Positions 8,594 through 18,516 of a stretch of 64,000 nt of DNA are shown here, piece by piece (the first letter of the stretch is position 1; every line of letters begins with the position of its first letter). The stretch is from Thalassovita mangrovi (GTDB lineage Bacteria > Pseudomonadota > Alphaproteobacteria > Rhodobacterales > Rhodobacteraceae). Below the pieces are notes generated by a model. It worked only from the letters and a program-made list of their open reading frames with translations. It was not told the origin of the DNA and did not search any database. The DNA lies in the NCBI RefSeq assembly GCF_009857745.1, contig NZ_WWEN01000004.1, positions 1 to 64,000 on the forward strand, read 5' to 3'. The position numbers and the translations under genes are program-made.

Positions 8594-8746
8594 ACGGTGC
8601 GGGATCTGTTGGTCCGTCGCGCGAAGGTGATTTGCTTTTGGGGCGCGACGGGCCGGAATGCCATGGGAAATCCCGGCGAATTCTCGGCATTTCCCATCGC
8701 GCGCCGCGCTGCAGGACAGGGTTTTGAGGTGTTGATGAAAATTTTT

Positions 8747-8761
8747 TGGGACTTTATGGGA
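8747..8761 (+). promoter_or_regulatory. Paired TGGGA boxes, 10-bp period (MraZ-type operator candidate)
   Basis: TGGGA-CTTTA-TGGGA at 8747-8761, matching the known TGGGN-N5 layout of MraZ sites. It is about 470 bp upstream of mraZ. Confidence 0.45.
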
Positions 8762-8907
8762 TCGCTCGGCCCTGCCAAATCGAAACTATATGTAGTGGTC
8801 TGGTTGGCTTTTGATTCTACCACTGCCAAATTATCGCCATAATTCAGCACTTTCCCTGACTGTCACATTGCTGCTAAAAGCATGAATCGCCGAGTCGTGG
8901 GGAAATT

Positions 8908-8932
8908 TCCTGTTGATTTCCATGAATTCCCA
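8908..8932 (-). promoter_or_regulatory. Three degenerate TGGGA boxes at 10-bp spacing, reverse strand
   Basis: On the minus strand TGGGA (8932-8928), TGGAA (8922-8918) and CAGGA (8912-8908) lie exactly 10 bp apart, just upstream of the probable leader RNA start. Candidate MraZ operator for the dcw promoter. Only one of the three boxes is perfect. Confidence 0.35.
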
Positions 8933-8953
8933 TGGCACTTCTAGTTCACACGA

Positions 8954-9164
8954 TGAGGACGGGAACAATAAGGGGCAACAAGACCCCGCGAAAATCCCAA
9001 GTCAGGTTTCATACAGGCACCCGCTTTCATCGAAATTAGAGAGATCCGGCGCGCGGGCGAGCAGACATCCCCCCAGGTGGCGCGCGCAGCTGGACACCCC
9101 GCGAGGCGGGACGAGGGCGGCGGATTGGGCAGTGGCAGCAGCTCAATCCGCCGTTTCGTTTTCC
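8954..9164 (+). ncRNA. upsM: UpsM-like sRNA from the mraZ 5' leader
   Basis: In R. sphaeroides the dcw cluster has an unusually long 5' leader that yields the sRNA UpsM by termination ahead of mraZ. Here the position, roughly 200-nt size and a strong terminator-like hairpin (9119-9152 plus T-rich 9153-9163) all agree. Smaller stems such as CCCCGC/GCGGG near 9098-9110 lie inside. The 5' end is a guess: a -10-like TAGTTC at 8942-8947 would put the start near 8954. An AU-rich spot at about 9031-9043 could be an RNase E site. Identification rests on position and structure, not on alignment. Confidence 0.65.
9119..9164 (+). terminator. Terminator/attenuator ahead of mraZ
   Basis: Stem GGCGGATTG (9119-9127) / CAATCCGCC (9144-9152) followed by GTTTCGTTTTCC. 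It sits inside the dcw leader and must be read through for mraZ expression. Confidence 0.75.
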
Positions 9165-9222
9165 GGACCCGCGGGTAAGCGCCAACAAGCCTGGGCGGGC
9201 AACAAAGGGACGGGCCAAGACA

Positions 9223-9726
9223 GTGGGTCTGAGTTTCAGAGGCGAGTTCAGCCAGAAGGTTGACGGCAAGGGTCGGATGTCGATCCCGGCTGCTTTTCGC
9301 CGTGTGCTCGAAGACGGCGACCCGGACTTCCCGCAAAATCCCAATCCGCGCATGGTGGTGCTTTACGGCCCGCATCTGAAGGGCTGCCTGCACGCCTACA
9401 CGATCGAGGCGATGGCCGAGATCGAGGCCGACATCAAATCCCTGCCGCGCGGATCGAAGAAACGCCAGATGGCAAGCCGGATGATCCTCGGCAAATCGCT
9501 GGAAACCGAGATCGACCGCGACGGCCGGATCGTGCTGCCGAAGGAACGGCGCGCGCAGATCGGGCTGGAAGGCGAGGCGACGATGGTCGCGATGGGCGAT
9601 TATTTCGAAATCTGGAACGCCGATACCTATACCGCCGAAGAAGCTGCCGAGATCGACGAATTCCTGTCCGAACAGGACGAGGATTTCGATCCGTTGACGC
9701 TGCTGGATGGTGCGGAGGGGGCATAA
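9223..9726 (+). CDS. mraZ: Transcriptional regulator / division protein MraZ
   Basis: A 167-residue protein with two SpoVT-AbrB-like DNA-binding halves. The first is [20 protein letters not shown] (residues 6-25) and the second is [20 protein letters not shown] (about 95-115). MraZ binds TGGGN repeats and represses or tunes the dcw cluster. The acidic C-terminus ([18 protein letters not shown]) makes it longer than the roughly 150 residues of E. coli MraZ. The start is GTG 9223, giving the canonical opening xxxxFRGEF. The stop is one base before the rsmH ATG, so the two are co-transcribed. TGGGA pairs upstream fit autoregulation. Confidence 0.95.
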   Translation: MGLSFRGEFSQKVDGKGRMSIPAAFRRVLEDGDPDFPQNPNPRMVVLYGPHLKGCLHAYTIEAMAEIEADIKSLPRGSKKRQMASRMILGKSLETEIDRDGRIVLPKERRAQIGLEGEATMVAMGDYFEIWNADTYTAEEAAEIDEFLSEQDEDFDPLTLLDGAEGA

Positions 9727-9727
9727 C

Positions 9728-10717
9728 ATGACCGACACGGTCCCGACCCCCGATGACGCCCCGCATATCCCGGTTCTTCTGCGCCCGCTGATCAAGGCGG
9801 TTTCCCCCGTTTCCGGTACCTGGCTCGACGGCACGTTTGGCGCTGGCGGCTATTCCCGCGCCTTGCTGGACGCGGGCGCCGACAAGGTGATCGGCGTCGA
9901 CCGCGACCCGCTGGCCTTTGAAATGGCTGCGCCCTGGGCCGGTCAGTACGGCGACCGGCTGGAACTGGTGCAGGGGGTGTTTTCCCGGCTGGACGAATAC
10001 GCGACCGACCTCGACGGCGTTGTGCTCGACCTCGGCGTCAGCTCGATGCAGCTCGACATGGCCGAACGGGGCTTTTCCTTCATGAAGGAAGGCCCGCTCG
10101 ACATGCGGATGAGCCAGCAGGGCCGGTCGGCGGCGGATATCGTCAACGAGGCCAGCGAAAGCGACCTGGCCGATATCCTGTTCCATTACGGCGAAGAACG
10201 CGCCAGCCGCCGCATCGCCAGGGCGATCCTGCGCGAACGCGAAATCGAACCGATCACAACCACCCTGCGCCTTGCGCAGATCATCGAGGGTTGCCTGCCG
10301 CGGTCGAAACCGGGGCAATCGCATCCCGCCACCCGCAGTTTCCAGGCGCTGCGCATCGCGGTGAACGACGAATACGGCGAGTTGATCGGCGGGCTGGAAG
10401 CCGCCGAACGGGCGCTGAAGCCGGGCGGACAACTGGCCGTGGTCACCTTCCATTCGATCGAGGACCGGATGGTGAAGCGGTTCTTCCAGCAGCGCTCGGG
10501 CGGCGGCGGACGCGGCAGCCGCTATGCGCCGGAACAGCAGGAAGAGGCGGCCCAGTTCACCCTGAAGACCCGCAAGGCGATCGGCCCGGACGATCAGGAA
10601 CTGGCGGAAAACCCCCGCTCGCGCAGCGCCAAGCTGCGGGTGGGGATCCGCACCGAGGCCCCGGCGGGGCCGTGTGACCGCAAGGGATTGGGCATGCCGA
10701 TGCTGAAAGGGAAATAA
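9728..10717 (+). CDS. rsmH: 16S rRNA C1402 N4-methyltransferase RsmH (MraW)
   Basis: A 329-residue S-adenosylmethionine-dependent methyltransferase acting on C1402 of 16S rRNA at the P site. The SAM motif is [27 protein letters not shown] (about 33-58, shown here only in part). Further family marks are [19 protein letters not shown] and [10 protein letters not shown]. The C-terminal catalytic part has [16 protein letters not shown] and the final [12 protein letters not shown] chose ATG 9728 ([10 protein letters not shown]), one nucleotide after the mraZ stop, instead of an in-frame GTG inside mraZ. It forms the second gene of the dcw operon and precedes ftsL by 3 nt. Confidence 0.95.
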   Translation: MTDTVPTPDDAPHIPVLLRPLIKAVSPVSGTWLDGTFGAGGYSRALLDAGADKVIGVDRDPLAFEMAAPWAGQYGDRLELVQGVFSRLDEYATDLDGVVLDLGVSSMQLDMAERGFSFMKEGPLDMRMSQQGRSAADIVNEASESDLADILFHYGEERASRRIARAILREREIEPITTTLRLAQIIEGCLPRSKPGQSHPATRSFQALRIAVNDEYGELIGGLEAAERALKPGGQLAVVTFHSIEDRMVKRFFQQRSGGGGRGSRYAPEQQEEAAQFTLKTRKAIGPDDQELAENPRSRSAKLRVGIRTEAPAGPCDRKGLGMPMLKGK

Positions 10718-10720
10718 GCG

Positions 10721-11065
10721 ATGCGCAGTTTCTTTTATATCGTGACCGCCCTGTCGGTGATCGGGCTCGCCTTCTGGGCCTATCAGGAAAATTACAAGAC
10801 CCAGGCGGCTCTGGATCAGACCGAGGACCTGCAGGCCCGGATCGGCGCCACCCGGTCGCGGCTGGCGATGCTGCGGGCCGAATGGGCCTATCTCAACCGG
10901 CCCGACCGGTTGCGCGAACTGGCCGAGATCAATTTCGACCGGCTGGGGCTGCTGCCGCTGGCGCCGGAACAGTTCGGCAAGGTCGATCAGGTCGCCTATC
11001 CGGCGCAGGTTTCCAATTTCGTCATCACCGAACCGGTGGACGTGTCGTCGCGCGGGGGGATGTGA
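10721..11065 (+). CDS. ftsL: Cell division protein FtsL
   Basis: A 114-residue bitopic inner-membrane protein. A short N-terminus is followed by a transmembrane segment (FFYIVTALSVIGLAFWAY, about 4-21) and a periplasmic coiled coil (KTQAALDQTEDLQARIGATRSRLAMLRAEWAYL). FtsL pairs with FtsB/DivIC and FtsQ and activates FtsWI. Sequence conservation in the family is low, so the call rests on topology, size and its fixed position between rsmH and ftsI. The stop codon overlaps the ftsI start by one base (TGATG), implying coupled translation. Confidence 0.9.
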   Translation: MRSFFYIVTALSVIGLAFWAYQENYKTQAALDQTEDLQARIGATRSRLAMLRAEWAYLNRPDRLRELAEINFDRLGLLPLAPEQFGKVDQVAYPAQVSNFVITEPVDVSSRGGM

Positions 11066-12849
11066 TGATCCGGACACCGCTGCGCCCGCTGGCCCGTATC
11101 CTCGAAGCCCGTCAGAAGGGCGAAAACCCCGACGCGATCGAGCGTGAAAACATCCGCCTGCGGCACGAGGAAATGCGCGACCGCGCCCGGCAACGGGCCG
11201 AGGGCCGGCTGCTGGTGCTGGGGCTGTTCTTCCTCTGCGCCTTTTCGGCGGTGGGCGGACGGATGGCGATGCTGTCGGCGTCGGAACCGACCGAACCGCG
11301 CGCCAGCGCCGCTGGGGCCGGGATCGTGGCGCAGCGCGCCGATATCGTCGACCGGCAGGGCCGTATCCTGGCCACCAACCTGGAAACCTATTCGCTTTAT
11401 GCGCAGCCGCCGCAACTGATCGACCCGCAGCATGCCGCCGAGGAACTGGCGCGCATCTTCCCCGATCTGGACCGCGATGAATTGCTGGAAGATTTCACCG
11501 GAAAACGCAAATTCCTGTGGATTCGCAAGAAGCTGAGCCCCGAACAGAAACAGGCGGTGCACGATATCGGCGATCCCGGCCTGATGTTCGGCCCGCGCGA
11601 AATGCGGCTTTACCCCAACGGCCATCTGGCCGCCCATGTGCTGGGGGGCGCCGGGTTCGGGCGCGAAGGCGTGCACGCGGCCGAGGTGATCGGGGTGGCG
11701 GGCGTCGAACGCCGCTTCGACGACATGCTGCGCGACCCCGCCAACGAGGGCAAGGCGTTGCAACTGTCGCTCGACCTGTCGGTGCAGGCGGCGGCCGAAC
11801 GGGTGCTTTACGGCGGCATGAAGCTGATGAACGCCAAGGGCGCGGCGGCGGTTCTGCTGGATGTGCATACCGGCGAAATTGTCTCGCTCGTCTCGCTGCC
11901 CGATTTCGACCCGAACGACCGGCCACGGCCGCCGACCCAGGGCCACGCCGCCGACAGCCCGCTGTTTAATCGCGCGGTTCAGGGCGTCTACGAGCTGGGG
12001 TCGACCTTCAAGATCTTCGCCGCGGCGCAGGCGATGGAACTGGGGCTGGCGCAGCCCGAAACCGTGGTCGATATCCGCGGCCCGCTGCGGTGGGGGCGCT
12101 TCCGCATCCGTGATTTCCACAATTACGGCAAGGAATTGAGCCTGACCCAGATCATCGTGAAATCCTCCAACATCGGCACCGCGCGCATCGCGCAGGAAAT
12201 CGGTGTTGAGCGGCAGAAGGATTTCCTCAAGAATCTCGGCTTCTTCGAGGCCACCCCGGTCGAGCTGACCGAGGCGGGCGGCGGCACGCCACTGCTGCCG
12301 CCGAAATGGTCGGAACTGTCGACGATGACGATTTCCTACGGCCACGGGTTGTCGGCGACGCCGATGCACCTGGCCGCCGCCTATGCCGCCATCGCCAATG
12401 GCGGCACCAAGGTGACGCCGACGCTGCTGAAACAGGATGCCCCGCAGATGGGCCCGCGGGTGATGTCGTCGCAAAGCGCCCGCGCCGCGCGGATGATGCT
12501 GCGCAAGGTGGTCAGCGAAGGCACCGCCAGCTTCGGCGAGGTGCCGGGCTACGCGGTGGCGGGCAAGACCGGCACCGCCGACAAGCCCAAGGAAAACGGC
12601 GGCGGGTATTACGAGGACCGGGTGATCGCCACCTTCGCCTCGATGTTCCCGGCGCATGATCCGCAATACGTTCTGGTGGTGACGCTGGACGAACCGTCGG
12701 AAAATTCCGGTCCCGAACCGCGCCGCACCGCCGGCTGGACCGCCGTGCCGGTGGCCGCCGAAATGATCCGCCGCATCGCGCCGCTTCTGGGGCTGCGGCC
12801 CGAGATTGAACCCGCCACACTGGCTGATATAACCCTGACATCGAACTAA
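11065..12849 (+). CDS. ftsI: Septal peptidoglycan transpeptidase FtsI (PBP3)
   Basis: A 594-residue class B penicillin-binding protein that cross-links septal peptidoglycan in the periplasm. A basic cytoplasmic leader is followed by one transmembrane helix (LLVLGLFFLCAFSAVGG, about 48-65), the pedestal domain (RADIVDRQGRILATNLETYSLYA) and the transpeptidase domain. The active-site motifs are STFK (Ser-x-x-Lys, in ELGSTFKIF), SSN (in KSSNIGT) and KTG (in AGKTGTAD). The ATG at 11065 overlaps the ftsL stop. An open frame continues upstream through ftsL, but only in the wrong frame for it. It is followed by murE after 17 nt. Confidence 0.96.
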   Translation: MIRTPLRPLARILEARQKGENPDAIERENIRLRHEEMRDRARQRAEGRLLVLGLFFLCAFSAVGGRMAMLSASEPTEPRASAAGAGIVAQRADIVDRQGRILATNLETYSLYAQPPQLIDPQHAAEELARIFPDLDRDELLEDFTGKRKFLWIRKKLSPEQKQAVHDIGDPGLMFGPREMRLYPNGHLAAHVLGGAGFGREGVHAAEVIGVAGVERRFDDMLRDPANEGKALQLSLDLSVQAAAERVLYGGMKLMNAKGAAAVLLDVHTGEIVSLVSLPDFDPNDRPRPPTQGHAADSPLFNRAVQGVYELGSTFKIFAAAQAMELGLAQPETVVDIRGPLRWGRFRIRDFHNYGKELSLTQIIVKSSNIGTARIAQEIGVERQKDFLKNLGFFEATPVELTEAGGGTPLLPPKWSELSTMTISYGHGLSATPMHLAAAYAAIANGGTKVTPTLLKQDAPQMGPRVMSSQSARAARMMLRKVVSEGTASFGEVPGYAVAGKTGTADKPKENGGGYYEDRVIATFASMFPAHDPQYVLVVTLDEPSENSGPEPRRTAGWTAVPVAAEMIRRIAPLLGLRPEIEPATLADITLTSN

Positions 12850-12866
12850 GCCGGGAAAGGCGCACG

Positions 12867-14363
12867 ATGGCAGAGCAGGGCAAATCACAAGGAAAGTCGC
12901 TGGGGGAACTGGGGCTGACCGCGCAAGGCGGCCGCAATCCCTTCATCGCAGGGCTGGCGGTGGACAGCCGCGAGGTGCGCAAGGGTTACCTGTTTGCCGC
13001 GCTGCCGGGCACCAAGGTGCATGGCGCGACTTTCGTTGAAACCGCGCTGGAACTGGGCGCCGGTGCCATCCTGACCGATGCCGAGGGCGCCCGGATCGCC
13101 GCCGACGCGCTGTCGCGCAGCGAGGCCGCGCTGATCGTCGCCGAGGACCCGCGCCAGACGCTGGCCTATACCGCCGCGCTGTGGTTCGGCGGGCAGCCCG
13201 AAACCATGGTTGCCGTCACCGGCACCAATGGCAAAACCTCGGTCGCCACCTTCGCGCGGCAGATCTGGACGGAACTGGGTTTCGACGCGGTCAACCTAGG
13301 CACCACCGGGGTCGAGGGCGCCTATCAGGCGCCGCTGCATCACACCACGCCCGAACCGATCACCCTGCACCGGATGCTGGCCGCCTGCGCCGATGCCGGC
13401 ATCACCCATGCCGCGATGGAAGCCTCCAGCCACGGGCTGGCGCAGCGGCGGCTGGACGGGGTGCAGCTGAAGGCGGCGGGGTTCACCAATTTCACCCAGG
13501 ATCACCTGGATTATCACGCCACGTTCGACGATTATTTCCACGCCAAGGCGGGGCTGTTCACAAGGGTTCTGCCCGAAGACGGCGTCGCGGTGGTCAATAT
13601 CGACGACCCGCGCGGGCAGGACATCGCCGAACTGGCCGCCGAGCGCGGCCAGCGGGTGATCCGCGTCGGCCGAACGCCGCTGGCCGATCTGCAACTGCAG
13701 GGCCAGCGTTTCGACGCCACCGGGCAGGAACTGCGCTTCGGCTTCGAGGGCAAATCGCATCTGGTGCGGCTGCCGCTGATCGGCGGCTTCCAGGCCGAAA
13801 ACGTGCTGCTGGCCGCCGGTCTGGTGATCGGCGCGGGCGCCGATGCCGACCGTGTGTTCGAAACCCTGCCGCATCTGGGCACCGTCCGGGGCCGGATGCA
13901 GCTGGCCGCGACGCGCGCCAACGGCGCCACCGTCTTCGTAGACTTCGCCCATACACCCGACGCGGTGAAAACCGCGCTGACCGCGCTGCGCCCGCATGTG
14001 ATGGGCCGTCTGGTGGCGGTGGTGGGCGCGGGCGGCGACCGCGACCGTACCAAGCGGCCGCTGATGGGGCAGGCGGCGGCGGAAAACGCCGATCTGGTGA
14101 TCGTCACCGACGACAACCCGCGCAGCGAAGACCCCGCCGCGATCCGCCAGGACGTGATGATGGGCTGCCCCGACGCGATCGAGGTCGGCGATAGGGCCGA
14201 GGCGATCCTGCGCGGCGTCGATGCTTTGGGGCCGGGTGACGCGCTGCTGATCGCGGGCAAGGGGCATGAAAGCGGCCAGGTGGTGGGCGACGTGACCTAT
14301 CCGTTCGACGATGCCGAACAGGCCAGCGTCGCGGTGTCGGCGCTGGACGGGGGGATGGCATGA
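12867..14363 (+). CDS. murE: UDP-MurNAc-tripeptide ligase MurE (meso-diaminopimelate adding)
   Basis: A 498-residue cytoplasmic Mur ligase adding meso-diaminopimelate to UDP-MurNAc-L-Ala-D-Glu with ATP. The P-loop is VTGTNGKTS (about 116-124). The substrate-specificity motif DNPR, in DDNPRSEDP (about 416-424), marks meso-DAP rather than lysine enzymes. The carbamylated-lysine region FHAKAGLF and the MurC-F ATPase His/Asn signatures are present. A good Shine-Dalgarno (GGGAAAGG) precedes the ATG. The stop overlaps the murF start (ATGA), so translation is probably coupled. Confidence 0.96.
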   Translation: MAEQGKSQGKSLGELGLTAQGGRNPFIAGLAVDSREVRKGYLFAALPGTKVHGATFVETALELGAGAILTDAEGARIAADALSRSEAALIVAEDPRQTLAYTAALWFGGQPETMVAVTGTNGKTSVATFARQIWTELGFDAVNLGTTGVEGAYQAPLHHTTPEPITLHRMLAACADAGITHAAMEASSHGLAQRRLDGVQLKAAGFTNFTQDHLDYHATFDDYFHAKAGLFTRVLPEDGVAVVNIDDPRGQDIAELAAERGQRVIRVGRTPLADLQLQGQRFDATGQELRFGFEGKSHLVRLPLIGGFQAENVLLAAGLVIGAGADADRVFETLPHLGTVRGRMQLAATRANGATVFVDFAHTPDAVKTALTALRPHVMGRLVAVVGAGGDRDRTKRPLMGQAAAENADLVIVTDDNPRSEDPAAIRQDVMMGCPDAIEVGDRAEAILRGVDALGPGDALLIAGKGHESGQVVGDVTYPFDDAEQASVAVSALDGGMA

Positions 14364-15802
14364 CGCTTTGGACCGCAGATGAGGCCGCGAAGGCCACCGG
14401 CGGGCGCGCCACTTGCGACTGGCAGGCGGATGGCGTTTCCATCGACACCCGCACGATCCGCCCGGGCGACCTGTTCGTCGCGCTGAAGGCGGCGCGGGAC
14501 GGGCATGATTTCGTGGCGCAGGCGCTGGAAAAGGGCGCGGCGGCGGCTTTGGTTTCGTATGTGCCCGAGGGCGTGGCCGAGGATGCGCCGCTGCTGATCG
14601 TGCCCGATGTTCTGAAGGGGCTTGAGGACATGGGCCGCGCGGCGCGCGCGCGGACCGATGCCAGGGTCGTGGCGGTCACCGGATCGGTCGGCAAGACCTC
14701 GACCAAGGAAATGCTGCGCACCGTTCTGACCGGGCAGGGCAAGACCCACGCGGCCGAGGCCAGTTACAACAATCAATGGGGCGTGCCGCTGACGCTGGCG
14801 CGGATGCCGCGCGACACGGATTTCGCGGTGATCGAGATCGGCATGAACCACGCGGGCGAAATCGCCCCGCTGGCGCGGATGGCGCGGCCGCATGTGGCGA
14901 TGATCACCACCGTCGCCGCCGCCCACCTGGAGGCGTTCGAGAATATCGAGGCGATCGCGCGCGAAAAGGCGGCCATTTTCGACGGGCTGGAACCGGGCGG
15001 CGTGGCCGTCACCAATGGCGATCTGGATACCGCACCGATCCTGGAAGACGCGGCGCGCCAGCACGGCGCGCGCATCATCACCTTCGGCGAGGCGGCGCGC
15101 AATCACCACCGGCTGACCGAGGTAACCCTGGTCGATGACGTCACCGTGGTGCGGGGGCGGCGCTGGCGCAGCCCGATATTGTTCAAGATCATGGCCGCGG
15201 GGCGGCATTTCGCGGTCAACGCAATGGGCGTCATGGCGGTGATCCACGCGCTGCGGCTTGACCCGACGATGGCAGCCGCCGACCTGGCGCGCTGGCAACC
15301 GCCTGCGGGGCGGGGGATGCGCGAACGTATCCAGCTTGATCCGGTGACCGAGGATCAGGCGCTCGAGCTGATCGACGACGCCTTCAACGCCAACCCCACC
15401 TCGATGGCCGCCGCTTTGGAAGTTCTGGCCGCGGCGCAGCCGCGCGACGGGATCGGCCGCGTCGCCAAGGGACGGCGGGTGGCGATCCTGGGCGACATGC
15501 TGGAACTGGGCGACGACGAGATCGAGATGCACGAAGACCTGGCCGATCTGCCCTGGATTGCCGATATCGACGTGATCCATTGCGTCGGGCCGCGGATGAA
15601 CCGGCTTTGGGCGCGTCTGCCCGCGCAGCAGCGCGGCGATTGGACCGAAACCGCCGGCAAGCTGGCCGAGCGGGCGCACCGGCTGATCGATGCCGGCGAC
15701 GTGGTGCTGGTGAAGGGATCGAAAGGGTCGAAAGTGTCCAAGGTTGTTGACGCGATCCGAAAACTGGGCCATGCCGCGCCCCAATCTGAACAAGGGGCCT
15801 GA
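14360..15802 (+). CDS. murF: UDP-MurNAc-tripeptide:D-Ala-D-Ala ligase MurF
   Basis: A 480-residue ligase that adds D-Ala-D-Ala to complete UDP-MurNAc-pentapeptide. The N-terminal domain has [26 protein letters not shown], typical of MurF. The P-loop is [11 protein letters not shown] (about 106-116). [14 protein letters not shown] and [25 protein letters not shown] are strongly conserved MurF segments. The C-terminal domain has [15 protein letters not shown] and [14 protein letters not shown]. It overlaps murE by four bases and ends 2 nt before the mraY start, so it sits in the middle of a tight operon. Confidence 0.96.
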   Translation: MTLWTADEAAKATGGRATCDWQADGVSIDTRTIRPGDLFVALKAARDGHDFVAQALEKGAAAALVSYVPEGVAEDAPLLIVPDVLKGLEDMGRAARARTDARVVAVTGSVGKTSTKEMLRTVLTGQGKTHAAEASYNNQWGVPLTLARMPRDTDFAVIEIGMNHAGEIAPLARMARPHVAMITTVAAAHLEAFENIEAIAREKAAIFDGLEPGGVAVTNGDLDTAPILEDAARQHGARIITFGEAARNHHRLTEVTLVDDVTVVRGRRWRSPILFKIMAAGRHFAVNAMGVMAVIHALRLDPTMAAADLARWQPPAGRGMRERIQLDPVTEDQALELIDDAFNANPTSMAAALEVLAAAQPRDGIGRVAKGRRVAILGDMLELGDDEIEMHEDLADLPWIADIDVIHCVGPRMNRLWARLPAQQRGDWTETAGKLAERAHRLIDAGDVVLVKGSKGSKVSKVVDAIRKLGHAAPQSEQGA

Positions 15803-15804
15803 AT

Positions 15805-16887
15805 ATGCTTTACTGGTTGACCGGACTTTCGGACGGTGGCGACTTCTTCAACCTGTTCCGCTACATCACCTTCCGGTCGGGCGGGGCCTTCATGACGGCG
15901 CTGATCTTCGGCTTCATCTTCGGGCGGCCGCTGATCGACGTGCTGCGCAGGCGGCAGGGCAAGGGCCAGCCGATCCGCGACGACGGCCCCGAGGGCCATT
16001 TCGTCAAGGCCGGTACGCCGACCATGGGCGGGCTGCTGATCGTGGGGGCTTTGCTGACCTCGACCATCCTGTGGGCGCGGCTCGACAATCCCTTCGTCTG
16101 GCTGGTGTTGTTCGTCACGCTGTCCTTCGGGCTGATCGGGTTCGCTGACGATTATGCCAAGGTGTCCAAGCAGAACACCAAGGGGGTTCCGGGCAAGCTG
16201 CGGCTGCTGCTGGGCTTCGTGATCGCCGGGATCGCCGGGTACTGGGCGACCGTGTACCACCCCGAGGCGCTGCAATACCGGCTGGCTTTGCCGGTGTTCA
16301 AGGACACGCTGATCAATCTCGGCCTGATCTTCATCCCCTTCGCCATGATCGTGATCGTGGGCGCGGCCAACGCGGTCAACCTGACCGACGGTCTGGACGG
16401 GCTGGCGATCATGCCGGTGATGATCGCCGCCACCGCCTTGGGCATCATCGCCTATGCGGTGGGCCGGGTCGACTTCACCGATTATCTGGATGTGCATTAC
16501 GTGCCCGGCACCGGCGAGATCCTGATCTTCGTCGCGGGGCTGGTCGGCGGCGGCCTGGGCTTCCTGTGGTACAACGCGCCGCCGGCGGCCGTCTTCATGG
16601 GCGATACCGGGTCGCTGGCCCTGGGCGGGGCTTTGGGCGCGATCGCGGTGGCGACCAAGCACGAAATCGTGCTGGCCATCGTCGGCGGTCTGTTCGTGGT
16701 CGAGGCGCTGAGCGTGATCATCCAGGTGCTGTATTTCAAGCGCACCGGCAAGCGGGTGTTCCTGATGGCGCCGATCCATCACCATTACGAGAAAAAGGGC
16801 TGGGCCGAGCCGCAGATCGTGATCCGGTTCTGGATCATCGCGCTGATTCTGGCGATGATCGGGCTGGCCACGCTGAAGGTGCGCTGA
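15805..16887 (+). CDS. mraY: Phospho-MurNAc-pentapeptide transferase MraY (lipid I synthase)
   Basis: A 360-residue polytopic inner-membrane enzyme moving phospho-MurNAc-pentapeptide onto undecaprenyl phosphate. About ten hydrophobic segments are visible. The catalytic Asp pair is in [13 protein letters not shown], the third conserved Asp in [10 protein letters not shown], and the Mg-binding Asp in [12 protein letters not shown]. The uridine-loop histidines are in [14 protein letters not shown]. Its length equals E. coli MraY. It ends the first tight run of the cluster. A 147-nt gap with dispersed repeat copy 2 separates it from murD. Confidence 0.97.
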   Translation: MLYWLTGLSDGGDFFNLFRYITFRSGGAFMTALIFGFIFGRPLIDVLRRRQGKGQPIRDDGPEGHFVKAGTPTMGGLLIVGALLTSTILWARLDNPFVWLVLFVTLSFGLIGFADDYAKVSKQNTKGVPGKLRLLLGFVIAGIAGYWATVYHPEALQYRLALPVFKDTLINLGLIFIPFAMIVIVGAANAVNLTDGLDGLAIMPVMIAATALGIIAYAVGRVDFTDYLDVHYVPGTGEILIFVAGLVGGGLGFLWYNAPPAAVFMGDTGSLALGGALGAIAVATKHEIVLAIVGGLFVVEALSVIIQVLYFKRTGKRVFLMAPIHHHYEKKGWAEPQIVIRFWIIALILAMIGLATLKVR

Positions 16888-16978
16888 GGCTGTTGTTCAA
16901 TTGTGCGCGCCCGTTGCGCGCGCGCAGTTTTGTCTCGTCGCGGGCCCTTGGCCCACTCCTCGGGATTTCGCGCTCCGC

Positions 16979-17004
16979 GCGGGAGTATTTGGGCCAAGAA
17001 GAAA
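16979..17004 (+). repeat. Dispersed intergenic repeat family I, copy 2
   Basis: GGGAGTATTT followed by GGGCCAAGAAGAAAC. It is preceded by hairpins: TGTGCGCGCCCGTTGCGCGC near 16901-16920, a GGGCCC segment, and GCGCTCCGCGC at 16969-16979. Lies between mraY and murD. Confidence 0.75.
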
Positions 17005-17034
17005 CGCGAAGATGGTGAGAGTTGGGGATAAGGC

Positions 17035-18438
17035 ATGATACCTGTCACGGGATTTGAAGGGCGCAGCGTTGCCATTCTGGGGCTGGGCCGGTCGGGGCTG
17101 GCGGCGGCACGGGCGCTGCGGCTGGGCGGGGCGATCCCGGTCTGCTGGGACGACAACGCGCAGGCGCGCGGCCGGGCCGAGGCGGAAGATTTCGACATCC
17201 GCGACCTGACCCGCCTGGGCGCCTTCGACGATATCGCCTGGCTGGTGGTCAGCCCGGGCATTCCGCATCTGTACCCCGAACCGAACAAGGTCGTCGCCGC
17301 CGCCTGGGAGGCGGGCGTGCCGGTGGATAACGATATCGGGCTGTTCTTCCGTTCGCTGGGATCGGGCGACTGGGATCATTACGACACCCCGCCGCGGGTG
17401 ATCGCGGTGACCGGGTCGAACGGCAAATCGACCACCTCGGCGCTGATCCATCACGTTTTGGTCGAAGCCGGCAAACCGGCGCAGCTGGCGGGCAATATCG
17501 GCCGCGGGGTTCTGGATATCGACCCGCCCGTCGATGGCGAGGTGATCGTGCTGGAGCTCAGCAGCTACCAGACCGACCTGGCCCGGGCGCTGACCCCCGA
17601 CGTTGCGGTGTTCACCAACCTGTCGCCCGATCACCTGGACCGGCATGGCGGCATCGGCGGTTATTTCGCAGCCAAGCGGCGGCTGTTCGCCGAGGGCGGG
17701 CCGGACCGCGCCGTCATCGGGGTGGATGAAAACGAAGGCCGCTACCTGGCCAACCAGATGGGGCAGGGCGCGGCGGACGACCGGGTGATCCGGGTGTCGG
17801 CCGATAGCAAACTGACCGGGCCGGGCTGGAACGTCTTTGCCCGCAAGGGATATTTGAGCGAATACCGCAAGGGCCGTCAGGCCGGGTCGATCGACCTGCG
17901 CGGGATCACCGGGCTGCCGGGTGCGCATAACCACCAGAACGCCTGCGCGGCTTACGCCGCCTGCCGCACGCTGGGGCTGGCGCCACGGATGATCGAACAG
18001 GCGTTCCAGAGCTTCGGCGGGCTGCCGCATCGCAGCCAGACCATCGCCGAACAAAACGGTATCCGCTTCGTCAACGACAGCAAGGCCACCAATGTCGATA
18101 GCGCCGAAAAGGCGCTGCGGGCGTTTCCCAACATCCGCTGGATCTGCGGCGGTTTGCAGAAGGAAGGCGGGCTGGGGCCGCTGCTGGACGCTTTGGGATC
18201 GGTGAAGAAAGCCTATGTGATCGGCCGCGAGGCGGCGGGTTTCGCATTGCAGCTGGAAGGCTGCGAGGCGGAGGTCTGCACCACGATGGAGCAGGCGGTG
18301 GCCCGCGCGATGGAAGAGGCGGAAGAGGGCGACACCGTGCTGCTGGCCCCGGCGGCGGCGAGTTTCGACCAATACGACAATTTCGAACAGCGCGGCGAGG
18401 ATTTCACCGCCTGCGTGAAAGCGGCGCTGGCGGGCTGA
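17035..18438 (+). CDS. murD: UDP-MurNAc-L-alanine:D-glutamate ligase MurD
   Basis: A 467-residue Mur ligase adding D-glutamate to UDP-MurNAc-L-Ala. The N-terminal UMP-binding domain starts [17 protein letters not shown]. The P-loop is [14 protein letters not shown] (about 124-137). [24 protein letters not shown] and [14 protein letters not shown] are family segments, and the C-terminal domain carries [17 protein letters not shown] and [18 protein letters not shown]. It starts at ATG 17035 with GTTGGGGATAAGG upstream. The ftsW gene, normally next, lies 3.3 kb downstream here. Confidence 0.96.
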   Translation: MIPVTGFEGRSVAILGLGRSGLAAARALRLGGAIPVCWDDNAQARGRAEAEDFDIRDLTRLGAFDDIAWLVVSPGIPHLYPEPNKVVAAAWEAGVPVDNDIGLFFRSLGSGDWDHYDTPPRVIAVTGSNGKSTTSALIHHVLVEAGKPAQLAGNIGRGVLDIDPPVDGEVIVLELSSYQTDLARALTPDVAVFTNLSPDHLDRHGGIGGYFAAKRRLFAEGGPDRAVIGVDENEGRYLANQMGQGAADDRVIRVSADSKLTGPGWNVFARKGYLSEYRKGRQAGSIDLRGITGLPGAHNHQNACAAYAACRTLGLAPRMIEQAFQSFGGLPHRSQTIAEQNGIRFVNDSKATNVDSAEKALRAFPNIRWICGGLQKEGGLGPLLDALGSVKKAYVIGREAAGFALQLEGCEAEVCTTMEQAVARAMEEAEEGDTVLLAPAAASFDQYDNFEQRGEDFTACVKAALAG

Positions 18439-18516
18439 GCTAGGGGCGGGCGCCGGGCCTTTCGGCGGCAGGCATTGGCAGGTTCCGATGCGGCGACGCC
18501 CTGGTGCCGCGCGTCT

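Larger units (their letters stand above)
8399..8897. other. Non-coding stretch between the DEAD-box gene and the mraZ leader
   Basis: Contains the DEAD-box promoter region and several TGGGA boxes: plus-strand 8579, 8589, 8664, 8747 and 8757, with a reverse copy at 8692-8696. ATGGGAAAT (8663-8671) pairs with ATTTCCCAT (8689-8697). From about 8720 the DNA becomes AT-rich. A 151-codon minus-strand reading frame here has no family features, so I do not call it. Confidence 0.5.

Noticed and set aside
8395-8850. A 151-codon minus-strand protein gene
   Set aside because: No recognisable family, poor Shine-Dalgarno, and it covers AT-rich regulatory DNA with TGGGA boxes.
8890-9170. RNase P RNA gene
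   Set aside because: The conserved GAGGAAAGUCC and ACAGAA-type cores are absent. Position and terminator fit UpsM better.
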